Assembly: GCA_012511485.1 (NCBI GenBank)
Contig: JAAZFZ010000107.1
Coordinates: 1 to 15,380, forward strand
Direction of reading: 5' to 3'
Length of the DNA stretch: 15,380 bases
Origin: Clostridiales bacterium
Lineage (GTDB): Bacteria > Bacillota > Clostridia > Oscillospirales > Acutalibacteraceae
Shown here: positions 8,439 to 15,380 of the stretch, in pieces
Layout: each line of letters opens with the position of its first letter
Position numbering within the stretch: position 1 is the first letter of the stretch
Program-made: the position numbers and the translations under genes
Notes under the pieces: model-generated
The model's input: the letters and a program-made list of their open reading frames with translations, nothing else
What the model was told of the DNA's origin: nothing
Database searches by the model: none

Positions 8439-9058
8439 GAGTGGCTGTAATAAACGAAGTCTCCGCAAGAGATAAGAACCCATACATAATCGAAGCACTG
8501 AAAAAACAGCCCGTTAAGGTTTTCAATGCCGGTATGAAGCAGGGCGAATATGAAACGGAGCTGACCTATATCCACACGGGGTTTATGGCTGCGCTCCTGC
8601 TTAACCTCGGTGCGGTCGATATGGTTATCGGCGGCTGCGGCACGGGTCAGGGCTTTTTGCTCTCCGCTATGCAGTACCCGAATGTTTTTTGCGGTCTTAT
8701 TACCGAGCCCCTCGACGCATGGCTTTTCGGGCAGATTAACGGCGGCAACTGCATATCGCTTGCTCTTAACAAGGGATTTGGTTGGGCGGGCAACATAAAC
8801 CTTGAGTACATTTTTGAAAAGCTGTTTTCGGACGAATTCGGCAGAGGCTACCCCGTGGAGAGGCAGTTGAGTCAGCAGCAAAGCCGAAAAACGCTTCAAA
8901 GGATTTCACAAAAAGCACATAAACCCTTTGCCGAAATATTTGCGCAAACCGACAAAGAAATTATTTCGACTGTTTTTAAACACAAACCCTTTACAGATTT
9001 AGTCGTAGGAGAATCAAAAAATAAAGATTTGAAGAAATTAATTTTATCAGAAAACTAA
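8435..9058 (+). CDS. RpiB/LacA/LacB-family sugar isomerase, divergent
   Basis: The family interconverts aldose and ketose forms, classically ribose/ribulose 5-phosphate or galactose/tagatose 6-phosphate. GGCGTGQG at 66-73 aligns with the conserved CGTGIG loop, and C68 sits where RpiB has its catalytic cysteine. NGGNCISLAL later matches the HNDANVL region. Two things differ from ordinary RpiB. The N-terminal DHAG-type motif is replaced by INEVSARDKN, and the chain has 207 residues against about 150, with a C-terminal extension of roughly 50 residues after GRGYP. Loss of standard phosphate and sugar contacts suggests a different substrate, possibly a non-phosphorylated or sulfonated tetrose or pentose handled with the neighbouring transketolase (inference). 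The start overlaps the transketolase stop by four bases and has GGGAGG at 8421-8426. Confidence 0.82.
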   Translation: MRVAVINEVSARDKNPYIIEALKKQPVKVFNAGMKQGEYETELTYIHTGFMAALLLNLGAVDMVIGGCGTGQGFLLSAMQYPNVFCGLITEPLDAWLFGQINGGNCISLALNKGFGWAGNINLEYIFEKLFSDEFGRGYPVERQLSQQQSRKTLQRISQKAHKPFAEIFAQTDKEIISTVFKHKPFTDLVVGESKNKDLKKLILSEN

Positions 9059-9068
9059 GGAGAAAAGA

Positions 9069-9824
9069 ATGATTCAATCCTTACAAAACGGAATAAATGC
9101 GCTGATGTTTCTCTCATCCAAAAGGAGTGCGGGAGTAACGGAAATAGCAGGCGCAATAGGCGTCAACAAAAGCACTGCATTTAGAATTATGCAGACCTTT
9201 CTCACCAGCAACATTGTTGAGAAAAACCCCGAAACCCTGTGCTACAAGCTAGGCCCCGCAATTCTCAGGTTGTCACAGCAGTATTACAGCGGCCTTAATG
9301 CAGTAAGCATCTCAAAGCCTTACATGGCACGGCTGAGCGAAGGCTTTGGCGAGTCGGTTCACCTTTGCACCTTGTCAAATAACCGTGCCGTTGTGGTTGA
9401 GCAGATAACCGCCGATGGCAGGTTGATTGCAAATGCCAAAATCGGGGAGGAAGAACCGCTCCACTGCTCATCCGTCGGCAAGTGCCTTTTGGCATATGCG
9501 GATAATAGCAGGCAAGAAAAGATGCTGCGTGAAACAGCATTAGAAAAGTACACCGAAAAAACAATAACCGATGAAACTGAGCTTCAAAGAGAATTGGCAA
9601 GAATCAAAGAAAAGGGATTTGCAATAGATGATTGCGAGTTATCCGAAGAAATCCGTTGTATTGGCGCCCCGATTTTCAACAACAAGGGCGAATGCAGCTT
9701 TTCAATCGGTGTTTCGGGAGCAAGAAGCAGAATGACGCAGGAAAAAATTTATAAAATTGCGGAAGGACTTAAAAAGGTATCAGAAGCAATTTCCTCTGAA
9801 CTTGGCTACACTAAAACAAAATAA
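9069..9824 (+). CDS. IclR-family transcriptional regulator
   Basis: This 251-residue protein has an N-terminal winged helix-turn-helix (about 1-70; recognition region VTEIAGAIGVNKSTAFRIMQ at 23-42) and a C-terminal effector-binding domain with family landmarks GESVHLC, HCSSVGKCLLA, GFAIDD.E and CIGAPIFN. IclR proteins act as dimers or tetramers on short palindromes and respond to small carbon metabolites. It lies inside the operon between the isomerase and transporter genes, ten bases after the former with AAGGAG six bases ahead of ATG, so it is probably autoregulated with the pathway. The palindrome at 3682-3697 is its most likely site here. Whether it represses or activates cannot be told. 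Confidence 0.93.
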   Translation: MIQSLQNGINALMFLSSKRSAGVTEIAGAIGVNKSTAFRIMQTFLTSNIVEKNPETLCYKLGPAILRLSQQYYSGLNAVSISKPYMARLSEGFGESVHLCTLSNNRAVVVEQITADGRLIANAKIGEEEPLHCSSVGKCLLAYADNSRQEKMLRETALEKYTEKTITDETELQRELARIKEKGFAIDDCELSEEIRCIGAPIFNNKGECSFSIGVSGARSRMTQEKIYKIAEGLKKVSEAISSELGYTKTK

Positions 9825-9840
9825 AAAGAGAGGTGCTCAT

Positions 9841-11343
9841 ATGAAAAGGAACATGGCATCAAAACTATGTTACGGCAGCGGCGATTTATACGGCGGCGGA
9901 GCGTTTCTGGTTTTTTCACTGCTGTATATGAATTTCCTCATGCTCGTTGAAGGGCTTCCTGTTATTGCAACCTCGGCAATTATTTTAATCGGTAAATTAT
10001 GGGATGCTGTGACTGACCCGATTGTGGGCAGGCTCTCTGATAAAACCCGTTCAAAATACGGCCGCAGAAGGCTATATTTTTTGATAGGGATTGCTCCCGT
10101 CTTTCTTTCCTTCATAATGCTCTTTTATTCCTTCGGGCTTGAGGGAACAACCGCAAAAATCATCTACCACACATTTGCATATATGTTTTTCGGTACCGCA
10201 TTCACAATTGTAATGGTTCCTTATAATGCAATCCTTTCGGATATGACATCGGACTATAACGAACGAACCGCATTTACAACGGTCAGGATGGTAATGTCCG
10301 GCACAGCTTCGCTGCTTTGTGCGGTTGTGCCGGGGCTCATAATAAAAGCTGTCGGAGGCGGAGTGAACGGACCTACGCAGAAAAAGGGTTATCTTGTTAT
10401 GGCTTCAGTTCTTGCAGCCGTTTTCGGCCTTTGCTGGCTAATTGTTTTCTTAGGCACAACGGAGAAAAAGGAGCTGCCTCCCGTTGAAAAAACCACTGTC
10501 AGGGACTGGATATCGCTTTTCAAGAATAAGCCCTATCGCAATTTTCTCGGCATATTCCTGACTTTCCAGATTTGCGTTGATTTGGTGCTGGCATTGTTCA
10601 TTTTCTATGTTGACATTGTTGTGCTCAAATACGAGAGCTATGAGCTTATTATGGGAGTGCTGTTGGTGTGCCAAATTCTGTTTATGATTATTTACGGAAG
10701 CACTGCCAAAAAGAAGGGCAAGGTATTTCCCCTCTACATAGGCGTACCCCTGTGGCTTCTGACCTCACTGCTTTTTGTATTTGTCAACAGCAGCACAACT
10801 ATAGCGGCGTTGATTGTTTTTGCTGTGCTTATTGCCGCAGGTGCCTCAGCAGGCAACCTTTCAACATGGTCAATGCTCACTGATATTTTTGATTTGGACG
10901 AAATACAGACAGGCAAGCGCAGGGAGGGCATTTACAGCGGACTGACAACTTTTTTGCGCAAGTTTGCCAGCGGAGTTGCGGTGTTTATTCTCGGAGTCGG
11001 TCTGCAGACATTTGGCTTTGACCAGACTGAGTATAATCTGCTCAAAAGCAAGGCGGCAGCCGATTTTGACCCGTCCGCCTATGCTCAGGCAGGCATTGTT
11101 TCAGGCATCAAATGGATGTTTATTCTAATTCCCTTTGTGCTTCTTGCGGTTTGTATGTTTTTTGTAACAAAAAATAAAATAAACAAAAAACGCTTTGATG
11201 CCGTATTAAAAGGGATTGAATGTCTTAAAGAGGGTGAAGGGCTGTCGGCTCTAAGTGATGACGAGGTCAAGGACATAGAAACGGCCGTTGGTAAAAAAGT
11301 CGATGAACTGTGGCAGACGGATACCGCATATGCTGTAAAATGA
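9841..11343 (+). CDS. GPH-family (glycoside-pentoside-hexuronide:cation) symporter
   Basis: This 500-residue polytopic membrane protein of the MFS superfamily has about 12 hydrophobic segments. The GPH signature is clear: KLCYGSGDLYGG at the N-terminus, then GKLWDAVTDPIVGRLSDKTR (D55, D59, P60) followed by KYGRRR, and a mid-protein domain 2 start at KNKPYRNF. The family imports sugars, glycosides or uronates with Na+ or H+. It is the only transporter in the operon and probably brings in the pathway substrate. Because such symporters do not phosphorylate their cargo, and no kinase is encoded nearby, the first steps may act on the free sugar. ATG at 9841 is chosen over the in-frame ATG at 9757, which lies inside the iclR-type gene, because AGAGGTG sits at 9829-9835. 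Confidence 0.92.
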   Translation: MKRNMASKLCYGSGDLYGGGAFLVFSLLYMNFLMLVEGLPVIATSAIILIGKLWDAVTDPIVGRLSDKTRSKYGRRRLYFLIGIAPVFLSFIMLFYSFGLEGTTAKIIYHTFAYMFFGTAFTIVMVPYNAILSDMTSDYNERTAFTTVRMVMSGTASLLCAVVPGLIIKAVGGGVNGPTQKKGYLVMASVLAAVFGLCWLIVFLGTTEKKELPPVEKTTVRDWISLFKNKPYRNFLGIFLTFQICVDLVLALFIFYVDIVVLKYESYELIMGVLLVCQILFMIIYGSTAKKKGKVFPLYIGVPLWLLTSLLFVFVNSSTTIAALIVFAVLIAAGASAGNLSTWSMLTDIFDLDEIQTGKRREGIYSGLTTFLRKFASGVAVFILGVGLQTFGFDQTEYNLLKSKAAADFDPSAYAQAGIVSGIKWMFILIPFVLLAVCMFFVTKNKINKKRFDAVLKGIECLKEGEGLSALSDDEVKDIETAVGKKVDELWQTDTAYAVK

Positions 11344-11400
11344 GAAAGACTAATCACAAGAGAATACTGTGCAGCGAATACTTTATTAAGGGGAATAATT

Positions 11401-14400
11401 ATGAATAGCGGTTTAAATGTTGTTAAAATTCAAAGAACCTCTGTTCAGGACGGTAAAGGCATCAGGACAACGATTTTTATGCGTGGCTGTTCGCTGCGCT
11501 GTCAATGGTGTCAAAACCCCGAAATGCTCACCTCAGAGGTTCCCGTTGAAAAGGATTACAGTATAGAGGAAATCATAGAGGAGGCTTTGAGAGATAAGGA
11601 ATACTATCTCGCCTCCGACGGCGGGGTAACCCTAAGCGGCGGTGACCCGCTTTTGCAGAATGCCGAAAGCCTTGTGGCTCTGCTTTCGGAGCTTAAAAAG
11701 GAAGGCATCAATATAGCGGTGGAAACAACGCTGTGTGCGCCCTACAGCACAATTGAAAGAGTGCTGCCCTATGTGGACACCTTTTTTATTGACCTGAAGG
11801 TTGTCGGAGACCCGGAAAAGCACAAGGCGCTTACAGGCATTGACGATAAGCTCATCCTCAACAACCTTAAAAGGCTCGCTCGTACGGATGCATATATAAA
11901 ATTCCGAATGGTAATGGTACCCGGAATGAACGACAAAGAGGAATACATCGAAGCCGCCGCCGAGCTTCTGCGTTCACTTGACTATAATTCAATCGAGCTT
12001 CTCAAATACCACAATATGTATGAGGATAAGGCGAGAAGGCTTGAGCTTAAAATACCCATGCTAGGCATTTCGCCTGACCGCAGCCTTAACGCACTCAGGT
12101 TCGGGCTTGAAGCCTTCAAAAAGTGTGGCGTAATTGCCTATAATGTGAAGGAGAACACGGTTAAAAAAACTGCAGAGTTTACCGACAGGGTGCTTTCCAT
12201 TCAAAATGATATACGGGAATCGGGCCGTGCGCTGTGCATTGAAGCTGATAAGCTTAAAACTCAGTTTTACAGAAAAAACGGATTCAACGAGCCAGTTCAC
12301 CTTCACCGCAGCAAGCGCCTGAAATATGTGCTAAAAAACAAATCAGTTATTGTAAATGACAATGAGCTGCTTGTCGGCAACTTTACCTCTAAAAGGTGCG
12401 CAGGTCAGGTGTGGGCAGAGCAGTACGGGGTTTTATATGTTTCCTTTTTGCACAGAATCAATAAGCAGAAGCCGGTTTCCTTCAAATGCTCCGCAAAGGA
12501 GAAATGGTATTTCTACACCCGCATTTTGCCCTTCTGGCTAAGGCACAGCTTATTGATTAAGGTTAATTCAAGGCTTTCAGACTTTTTGGCAATGCTCGGC
12601 AGAAGCTCGGAGATGATAGCGGGCTTTAATAACAATTTGTCGGCAATCGCCCACTTCATTCCCAACTATGACCGTGTACTTGAATACGGCACAACCGGGA
12701 TGATAGAAAGAATAAAGGCTCATGCAGCAACCCACCCGGGGAATGACAAAACCTTCTATGAGGGAGCAATAATATGCCTTGAGGCTCTTGCGGACTGGGC
12801 AGACCGTTACGCAGATACGCTGTCTGAAATGGCGGAGTCGGAGAAAAATGCCCGGAGAAAAGAGGAGCTCAAGGAGATGTCTGCAGTCTGCAGGAGGGTT
12901 CCAAGATACCCGGCAACAACCTTCCATGAGGCGTTGCAGGCTATCACCTTTATTCAAATTGCGCTATGCCTCGAGGCCTATGAAAACGCTGTCAGCTTCG
13001 GGAGGCTCGACCAAATACTCTATCCCTATTACAAGGCAGATTTGAAGGCGGGCAGAATAACCTATGAAAAGGCGAAGGAGCTGCTGTGCCTGTTTATTCT
13101 CAAAATGGATGAAGTAATTCTCGTCAATGACGGGGACAGCTTTCTAAATATCGCAAAGCTCTTTGAAACCCTTTCCACAGACCAGGCTCTGACCTTTGGC
13201 GGCACCGATAAAAACGGTGAGGATGCCACAAACGATTTGACCTATATGCTCATTGATGCCTGCGAGCTGCAACCGCTTTCAGTCAATATGTGCGCCCGCA
13301 TAAACAAAAACAGCCCTCAAAAATATCTTGAACGACTTGCCGAAATATATGTTAACGGATGCCCGATGCCTGAGCTTTTCAGTGATGAGGAATACTTTGA
13401 GGCTATTATGCGCAAGCATGACACAACAATAGAGAATGCCCGCAATTATGCCATTGTCGGTTGCGTTGAACCGATAGCCAGTGATGACCATTTCGGCAAC
13501 ACCGACTCTGCTAATGTCAATGTATGCCTGCCTCTGCTTCAGGCTGTCAAAGGGCAGGAGTATGACCTTTGGAACTATTCCACAAAGCAGTATATTAATC
13601 TTGTTATTGACAGATTCTTTGAATACTTTTTCGGCAAATACAAAAATTGCCCGTATTGCAGCATGATGACAAGGGTACGGCAAAAGTCCATAGAAAAGCG
13701 CAGAGTCAAACAGGGCATGTATATCTACAACCCGCCCGGGAGCATGGAGGAGCTGGTTTCACGCTACTGCGAAAGGCTTCAGGCGGTAACAAACTCCGTT
13801 CTAAGGGATCAGCAAAAAATCATTAAAGCGCTCGGCGAAAGCTTTACGACTCCGCTCGCATCCTCCTTGTTTGACGGATGCCTCAGGCGAGGGAAATGTG
13901 CATATCAGGGAGGCACGGATTTCATAAGCAGCGGCATTCAGGCAGTGGGTGTGACGGACGCCGCCGATTCATTTTACGCCATCGAGCAGCTTGTTTTTAA
14001 AAAAGGTCTGTACTCAATGTACGATATTATCTATGCAATTGATAACAATTTTGTGGGCGGAAAGAATCAAAAACTCCTGGCAGATATTCTGGCTTTGCCC
14101 AAATTTGGAGATGACAGTTCAAAGGAGCCTGCCGAATGGGTAACCGAAGTCATGCGTTTCTGGAACGAAGCGCTTGCCAAGGTTCCCAACCCTGACAGGG
14201 GAGGAGTATATTCCGCAGGCTATTATGCTTTAAATGTCAACGATAGATACGGACTTAAAACACAGGCGCTGCCTTCCGGCAGGCTCAAGGGTGTGCCTCT
14301 TGCAAACAGCATTACCCCGCACTACGGCATGGAGGAGAGCAATCTGATGTCATCGCTCAATTCCGTTGCAATGGTCAATTACAAGGACTATGCGCCCAAC

Positions 14401-14670
14401 GGCACAACCGTCACCTTCCACATTGACAGCGCATTGTTCCCCGGGGATGAGGGCAAAAAAAATCTTGCGAGCATTTTCAAAACATTCCTCACAAAGGGCG
14501 GTATGCAGTTCCAACCAAACATAATTAGCCGTGAAATTCTAATTGATGCCTACAATAACCCCGAAAAATATAAATATCTGATGGTGCGTGTGGCGGGCTA
14601 CTGCTCCTATTTCAACGAGCTTTCAGACGAACTCAAAAGAATAATAATTAACCGCACCTGTTATGTATAA
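11401..14670 (+). CDS. Fused radical-SAM activating enzyme and glycyl radical enzyme (Cys-X-Glu eliminase type)
   Basis: One uninterrupted 1089-residue frame carries two proteins that are normally separate. Residues 1 to about 250 are a glycyl-radical activating enzyme: C30-x3-C34-x2-C37 binds the SAM-cleaving 4Fe-4S cluster, followed by SGGDP (79-83, usually SGGEP), FFIDLK and PGMND. The ferredoxin-like double-cluster insert of many eliminase activases is absent. From about 255 to the end is a full-length GRE: ELLVGNFTSKR at the start, H418 in AHFIP, active-site C688 in GCVEP with E690 as probable base, D702, and the glycyl radical loop VRVAGYCSYF with G1066. C-x-E is the pattern of the lyases and dehydratases (choline lyase, glycerol dehydratase, hydroxyproline dehydratase, isethionate sulfite-lyase) and some decarboxylases, not of pyruvate formate-lyase (Cys-Cys). 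The substrate is not identifiable. AAGGGG precedes ATG by seven bases. It is the last gene of the operon. Confidence 0.93.
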   Translation: MNSGLNVVKIQRTSVQDGKGIRTTIFMRGCSLRCQWCQNPEMLTSEVPVEKDYSIEEIIEEALRDKEYYLASDGGVTLSGGDPLLQNAESLVALLSELKKEGINIAVETTLCAPYSTIERVLPYVDTFFIDLKVVGDPEKHKALTGIDDKLILNNLKRLARTDAYIKFRMVMVPGMNDKEEYIEAAAELLRSLDYNSIELLKYHNMYEDKARRLELKIPMLGISPDRSLNALRFGLEAFKKCGVIAYNVKENTVKKTAEFTDRVLSIQNDIRESGRALCIEADKLKTQFYRKNGFNEPVHLHRSKRLKYVLKNKSVIVNDNELLVGNFTSKRCAGQVWAEQYGVLYVSFLHRINKQKPVSFKCSAKEKWYFYTRILPFWLRHSLLIKVNSRLSDFLAMLGRSSEMIAGFNNNLSAIAHFIPNYDRVLEYGTTGMIERIKAHAATHPGNDKTFYEGAIICLEALADWADRYADTLSEMAESEKNARRKEELKEMSAVCRRVPRYPATTFHEALQAITFIQIALCLEAYENAVSFGRLDQILYPYYKADLKAGRITYEKAKELLCLFILKMDEVILVNDGDSFLNIAKLFETLSTDQALTFGGTDKNGEDATNDLTYMLIDACELQPLSVNMCARINKNSPQKYLERLAEIYVNGCPMPELFSDEEYFEAIMRKHDTTIENARNYAIVGCVEPIASDDHFGNTDSANVNVCLPLLQAVKGQEYDLWNYSTKQYINLVIDRFFEYFFGKYKNCPYCSMMTRVRQKSIEKRRVKQGMYIYNPPGSMEELVSRYCERLQAVTNSVLRDQQKIIKALGESFTTPLASSLFDGCLRRGKCAYQGGTDFISSGIQAVGVTDAADSFYAIEQLVFKKGLYSMYDIIYAIDNNFVGGKNQKLLADILALPKFGDDSSKEPAEWVTEVMRFWNEALAKVPNPDRGGVYSAGYYALNVNDRYGLKTQALPSGRLKGVPLANSITPHYGMEESNLMSSLNSVAMVNYKDYAPNGTTVTFHIDSALFPGDEGKKNLASIFKTFLTKGGMQFQPNIISREILIDAYNNPEKYKYLMVRVAGYCSYFNELSDELKRIIINRTCYV
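12141..12159 (+). other. Relic gene junction inside the activase-GRE fusion
   Basis: Within the open frame, codons 248-253 overlap features of an intergenic junction. TAA (12141-12143) and TGA (12146-12148) lie in the two other frames exactly where an activase should end. A Shine-Dalgarno-like AAGGAG lies at 12148-12153, and in-frame ACG at 12157 (T253) is one transition from ATG. VKKTAEF after it resembles the usual beginning of a GRE. This suggests that adjacent activase and GRE genes were joined by small mutations. It remains possible that weak internal initiation at ACG, or at GTG 12145, makes some free GRE. Confidence 0.5.
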
Positions 14671-14722
14671 TGTTAAATCCAATGCGTGTAATAATTATTT
14701 AACGGTTGTAATATTTATTTTT

Positions 14723-14755
14723 GGAGCGACACTTTTGTGCCGCTCCTTTAATTTT
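14723..14755 (+). terminator. Intrinsic terminator ending the catabolic operon
   Basis: GGAGCGACAC (14723-14732) and GTGCCGCTCC (14737-14746) form a ten-position stem with one A-C mismatch around a TTTT loop. TTTAATTTT follows directly. It lies 52 bases after the fusion gene stop and separates the operon from hypA. Confidence 0.8.
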
Positions 14756-14829
14756 GTCATTTTAGGCATTTAACTTGCGTAAATTAAGTAACAACAATAG
14801 TTTTTAATGTACCTATACAGGTGATTGGA

Positions 14830-15174
14830 ATGCATGAAACGGCTCTGGTGCAGGATTTGGTAAAGGCAGTCGAAAAAACAATCAGACAAAACAATATAAA
14901 AAAAGTCAACTCAATAGCTTTATCCGTGGGCACTCTTTCAAACGCTTTGCCAGATGCCCTAATATTTGCATTCGAGGCATTTACACACAGCGGCCTTCTT
15001 AAAGGCACAAAGCTTATAATAAAAGAAATACCCGTTAAGGCCTGCTGCGAAGCCTGCGGGCAGTATTTTGAACCCGACGGTTTTCCGTTTGCCTGCCCCG
15101 AATGTCGGGGGAGATGTTGTTCTATTACTCAGGGCGAGGAGATATATATAGAAAGTCTTGACTGTGAAATTTAA
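14830..15174 (+). CDS. hypA: HypA, nickel metallochaperone for [NiFe]-hydrogenase maturation
   Basis: HypA delivers nickel, with HypB, to the hydrogenase large subunit. The 114-residue protein begins MHE, giving the N-terminal nickel ligand H2, and has the four structural zinc cysteines C73, C76, C89 and C92 in two CxxC pairs (CEAC and CPEC). The ITQGEEIYIESL ending is typical of the family, and the length is normal. The start is set at ATG 14830 rather than the in-frame GTG at 14821, because the nickel site requires Met-His at the N-terminus; AGGTGAT lies just upstream. It follows the operon terminator, so it probably has its own promoter, although I see no clear -35/-10 pair in the 75 bases before it. 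Confidence 0.92.
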   Translation: MHETALVQDLVKAVEKTIRQNNIKKVNSIALSVGTLSNALPDALIFAFEAFTHSGLLKGTKLIIKEIPVKACCEACGQYFEPDGFPFACPECRGRCCSITQGEEIYIESLDCEI

Positions 15175-15193
15175 TGAAGAAAGGGCATCAAAC

Positions 15194-15380
15194 ATGGCTA
15201 AAATAGAGGTTAAACAGGACTTATGGGCATTGAACAATCAAATTGCGGCAAAAAATCGCAAGGCTTTCAAGGAACACAGTATATTCGTTATTAACATAAT
15301 GGGCTCCCCCGGGTCAGGCAAAACAACACTGCTTGAGAATATCCTCCCCGCACTTTCCGCCGAGTGGAGCACAGTTGTAA
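15194..15380 (+). CDS. hypB: HypB, GTPase for nickel insertion (partial, runs off the window)
   Basis: The first 62 codons are present: MAKIEVKQDL, then a P-loop GSPGSGKTT at 37-45 that binds GTP. The order with hypA, 19 bases earlier, and the N-terminal helix fit HypB, which powers nickel transfer to hydrogenase. No N-terminal CxxCGC or histidine-rich nickel-storage stretch is present, so this is the short form. AAGGG about eight bases ahead of ATG is the ribosome binding site. Hydrogenase or further hyp genes may lie beyond the window. Confidence 0.9.
   Translation, partial: MAKIEVKQDLWALNNQIAAKNRKAFKEHSIFVINIMGSPGSGKTTLLENILPALSAEWSTVV

Noticed and set aside
8096..8899. 267-codon reverse-strand open frame over the transketolase and isomerase genes
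   Set aside because: It spans the junction of two clear sense genes and shows no family motif; it is a coding shadow.
11401..14670. Pyruvate formate-lyase
   Set aside because: The active site is GCVEP (one Cys plus Glu) rather than the adjacent Cys-Cys pair of pyruvate formate-lyase.

Overview
The window looks like chromosomal DNA from an anaerobic, Gram-positive (Firmicutes/Clostridia-type) bacterium. The signs are a sortase-type sorting signal on a large surface protein, strong AGGAGG-like ribosome binding sites, moderate GC, tight same-strand operons, an oxygen-sensitive glycyl radical enzyme and nickel-hydrogenase maturation genes. Every convincing gene is on the + strand. I found no RNA gene, insertion sequence, CRISPR array or origin.

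Layout. (1) 13-3480: a large wall-anchored surface protein (beta-helix, GLUG repeats, FN3-like domain, two InlB-type repeats, X2-like domain, IPQTG anchor), closed by a hairpin at 3507-3538. (2) 3541-3762: a control region with a perfect 16-base palindrome and a TATAAT box. (3) 3763-14670: one catabolic operon. In order it holds an IolD/acetolactate-synthase-like thiamine diphosphate (TPP) enzyme, a broken Gfo/Idh/MocA oxidoreductase, a split transketolase (N and C halves as separate genes), a divergent RpiB/LacAB-type isomerase, an IclR-family regulator, a GPH-family sugar symporter, and a 1089-residue protein joining a radical-SAM activating enzyme to its glycyl radical enzyme (GRE). A hairpin terminator follows at 14723-14755. 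(4) 14830-end: hypA and the start of hypB, a separate unit.

The most unusual item is the activase-GRE fusion. Activating enzymes are normally separate proteins used in sub-stoichiometric amounts. Here the CxxxCxxC radical-SAM domain (C30/C34/C37) and a complete GRE (C688, E690, radical G1066) share one uninterrupted reading frame. The junction still carries a Shine-Dalgarno-like AAGGAG, stop codons in both other frames, and an ACG where a GRE start would be expected, as if two adjacent genes had been joined.

How the genes may work together (inference): the symporter imports a sugar-like or polyol-like substrate, and the isomerase and split transketolase rearrange and cleave it. The TPP enzyme and, when intact, the Gfo/Idh enzyme act on cyclic or keto intermediates. 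The GRE, of the Cys-X-Glu eliminase type, removes a leaving group such as water, an amine or sulfite. The operon encodes no kinase, which fits a substrate that already carries an anion; sulfosugar fermentation through transketolase is one candidate. The substrate cannot be read from the sequence. The IclR protein probably responds to an intermediate and may act at the palindrome ahead of the operon.
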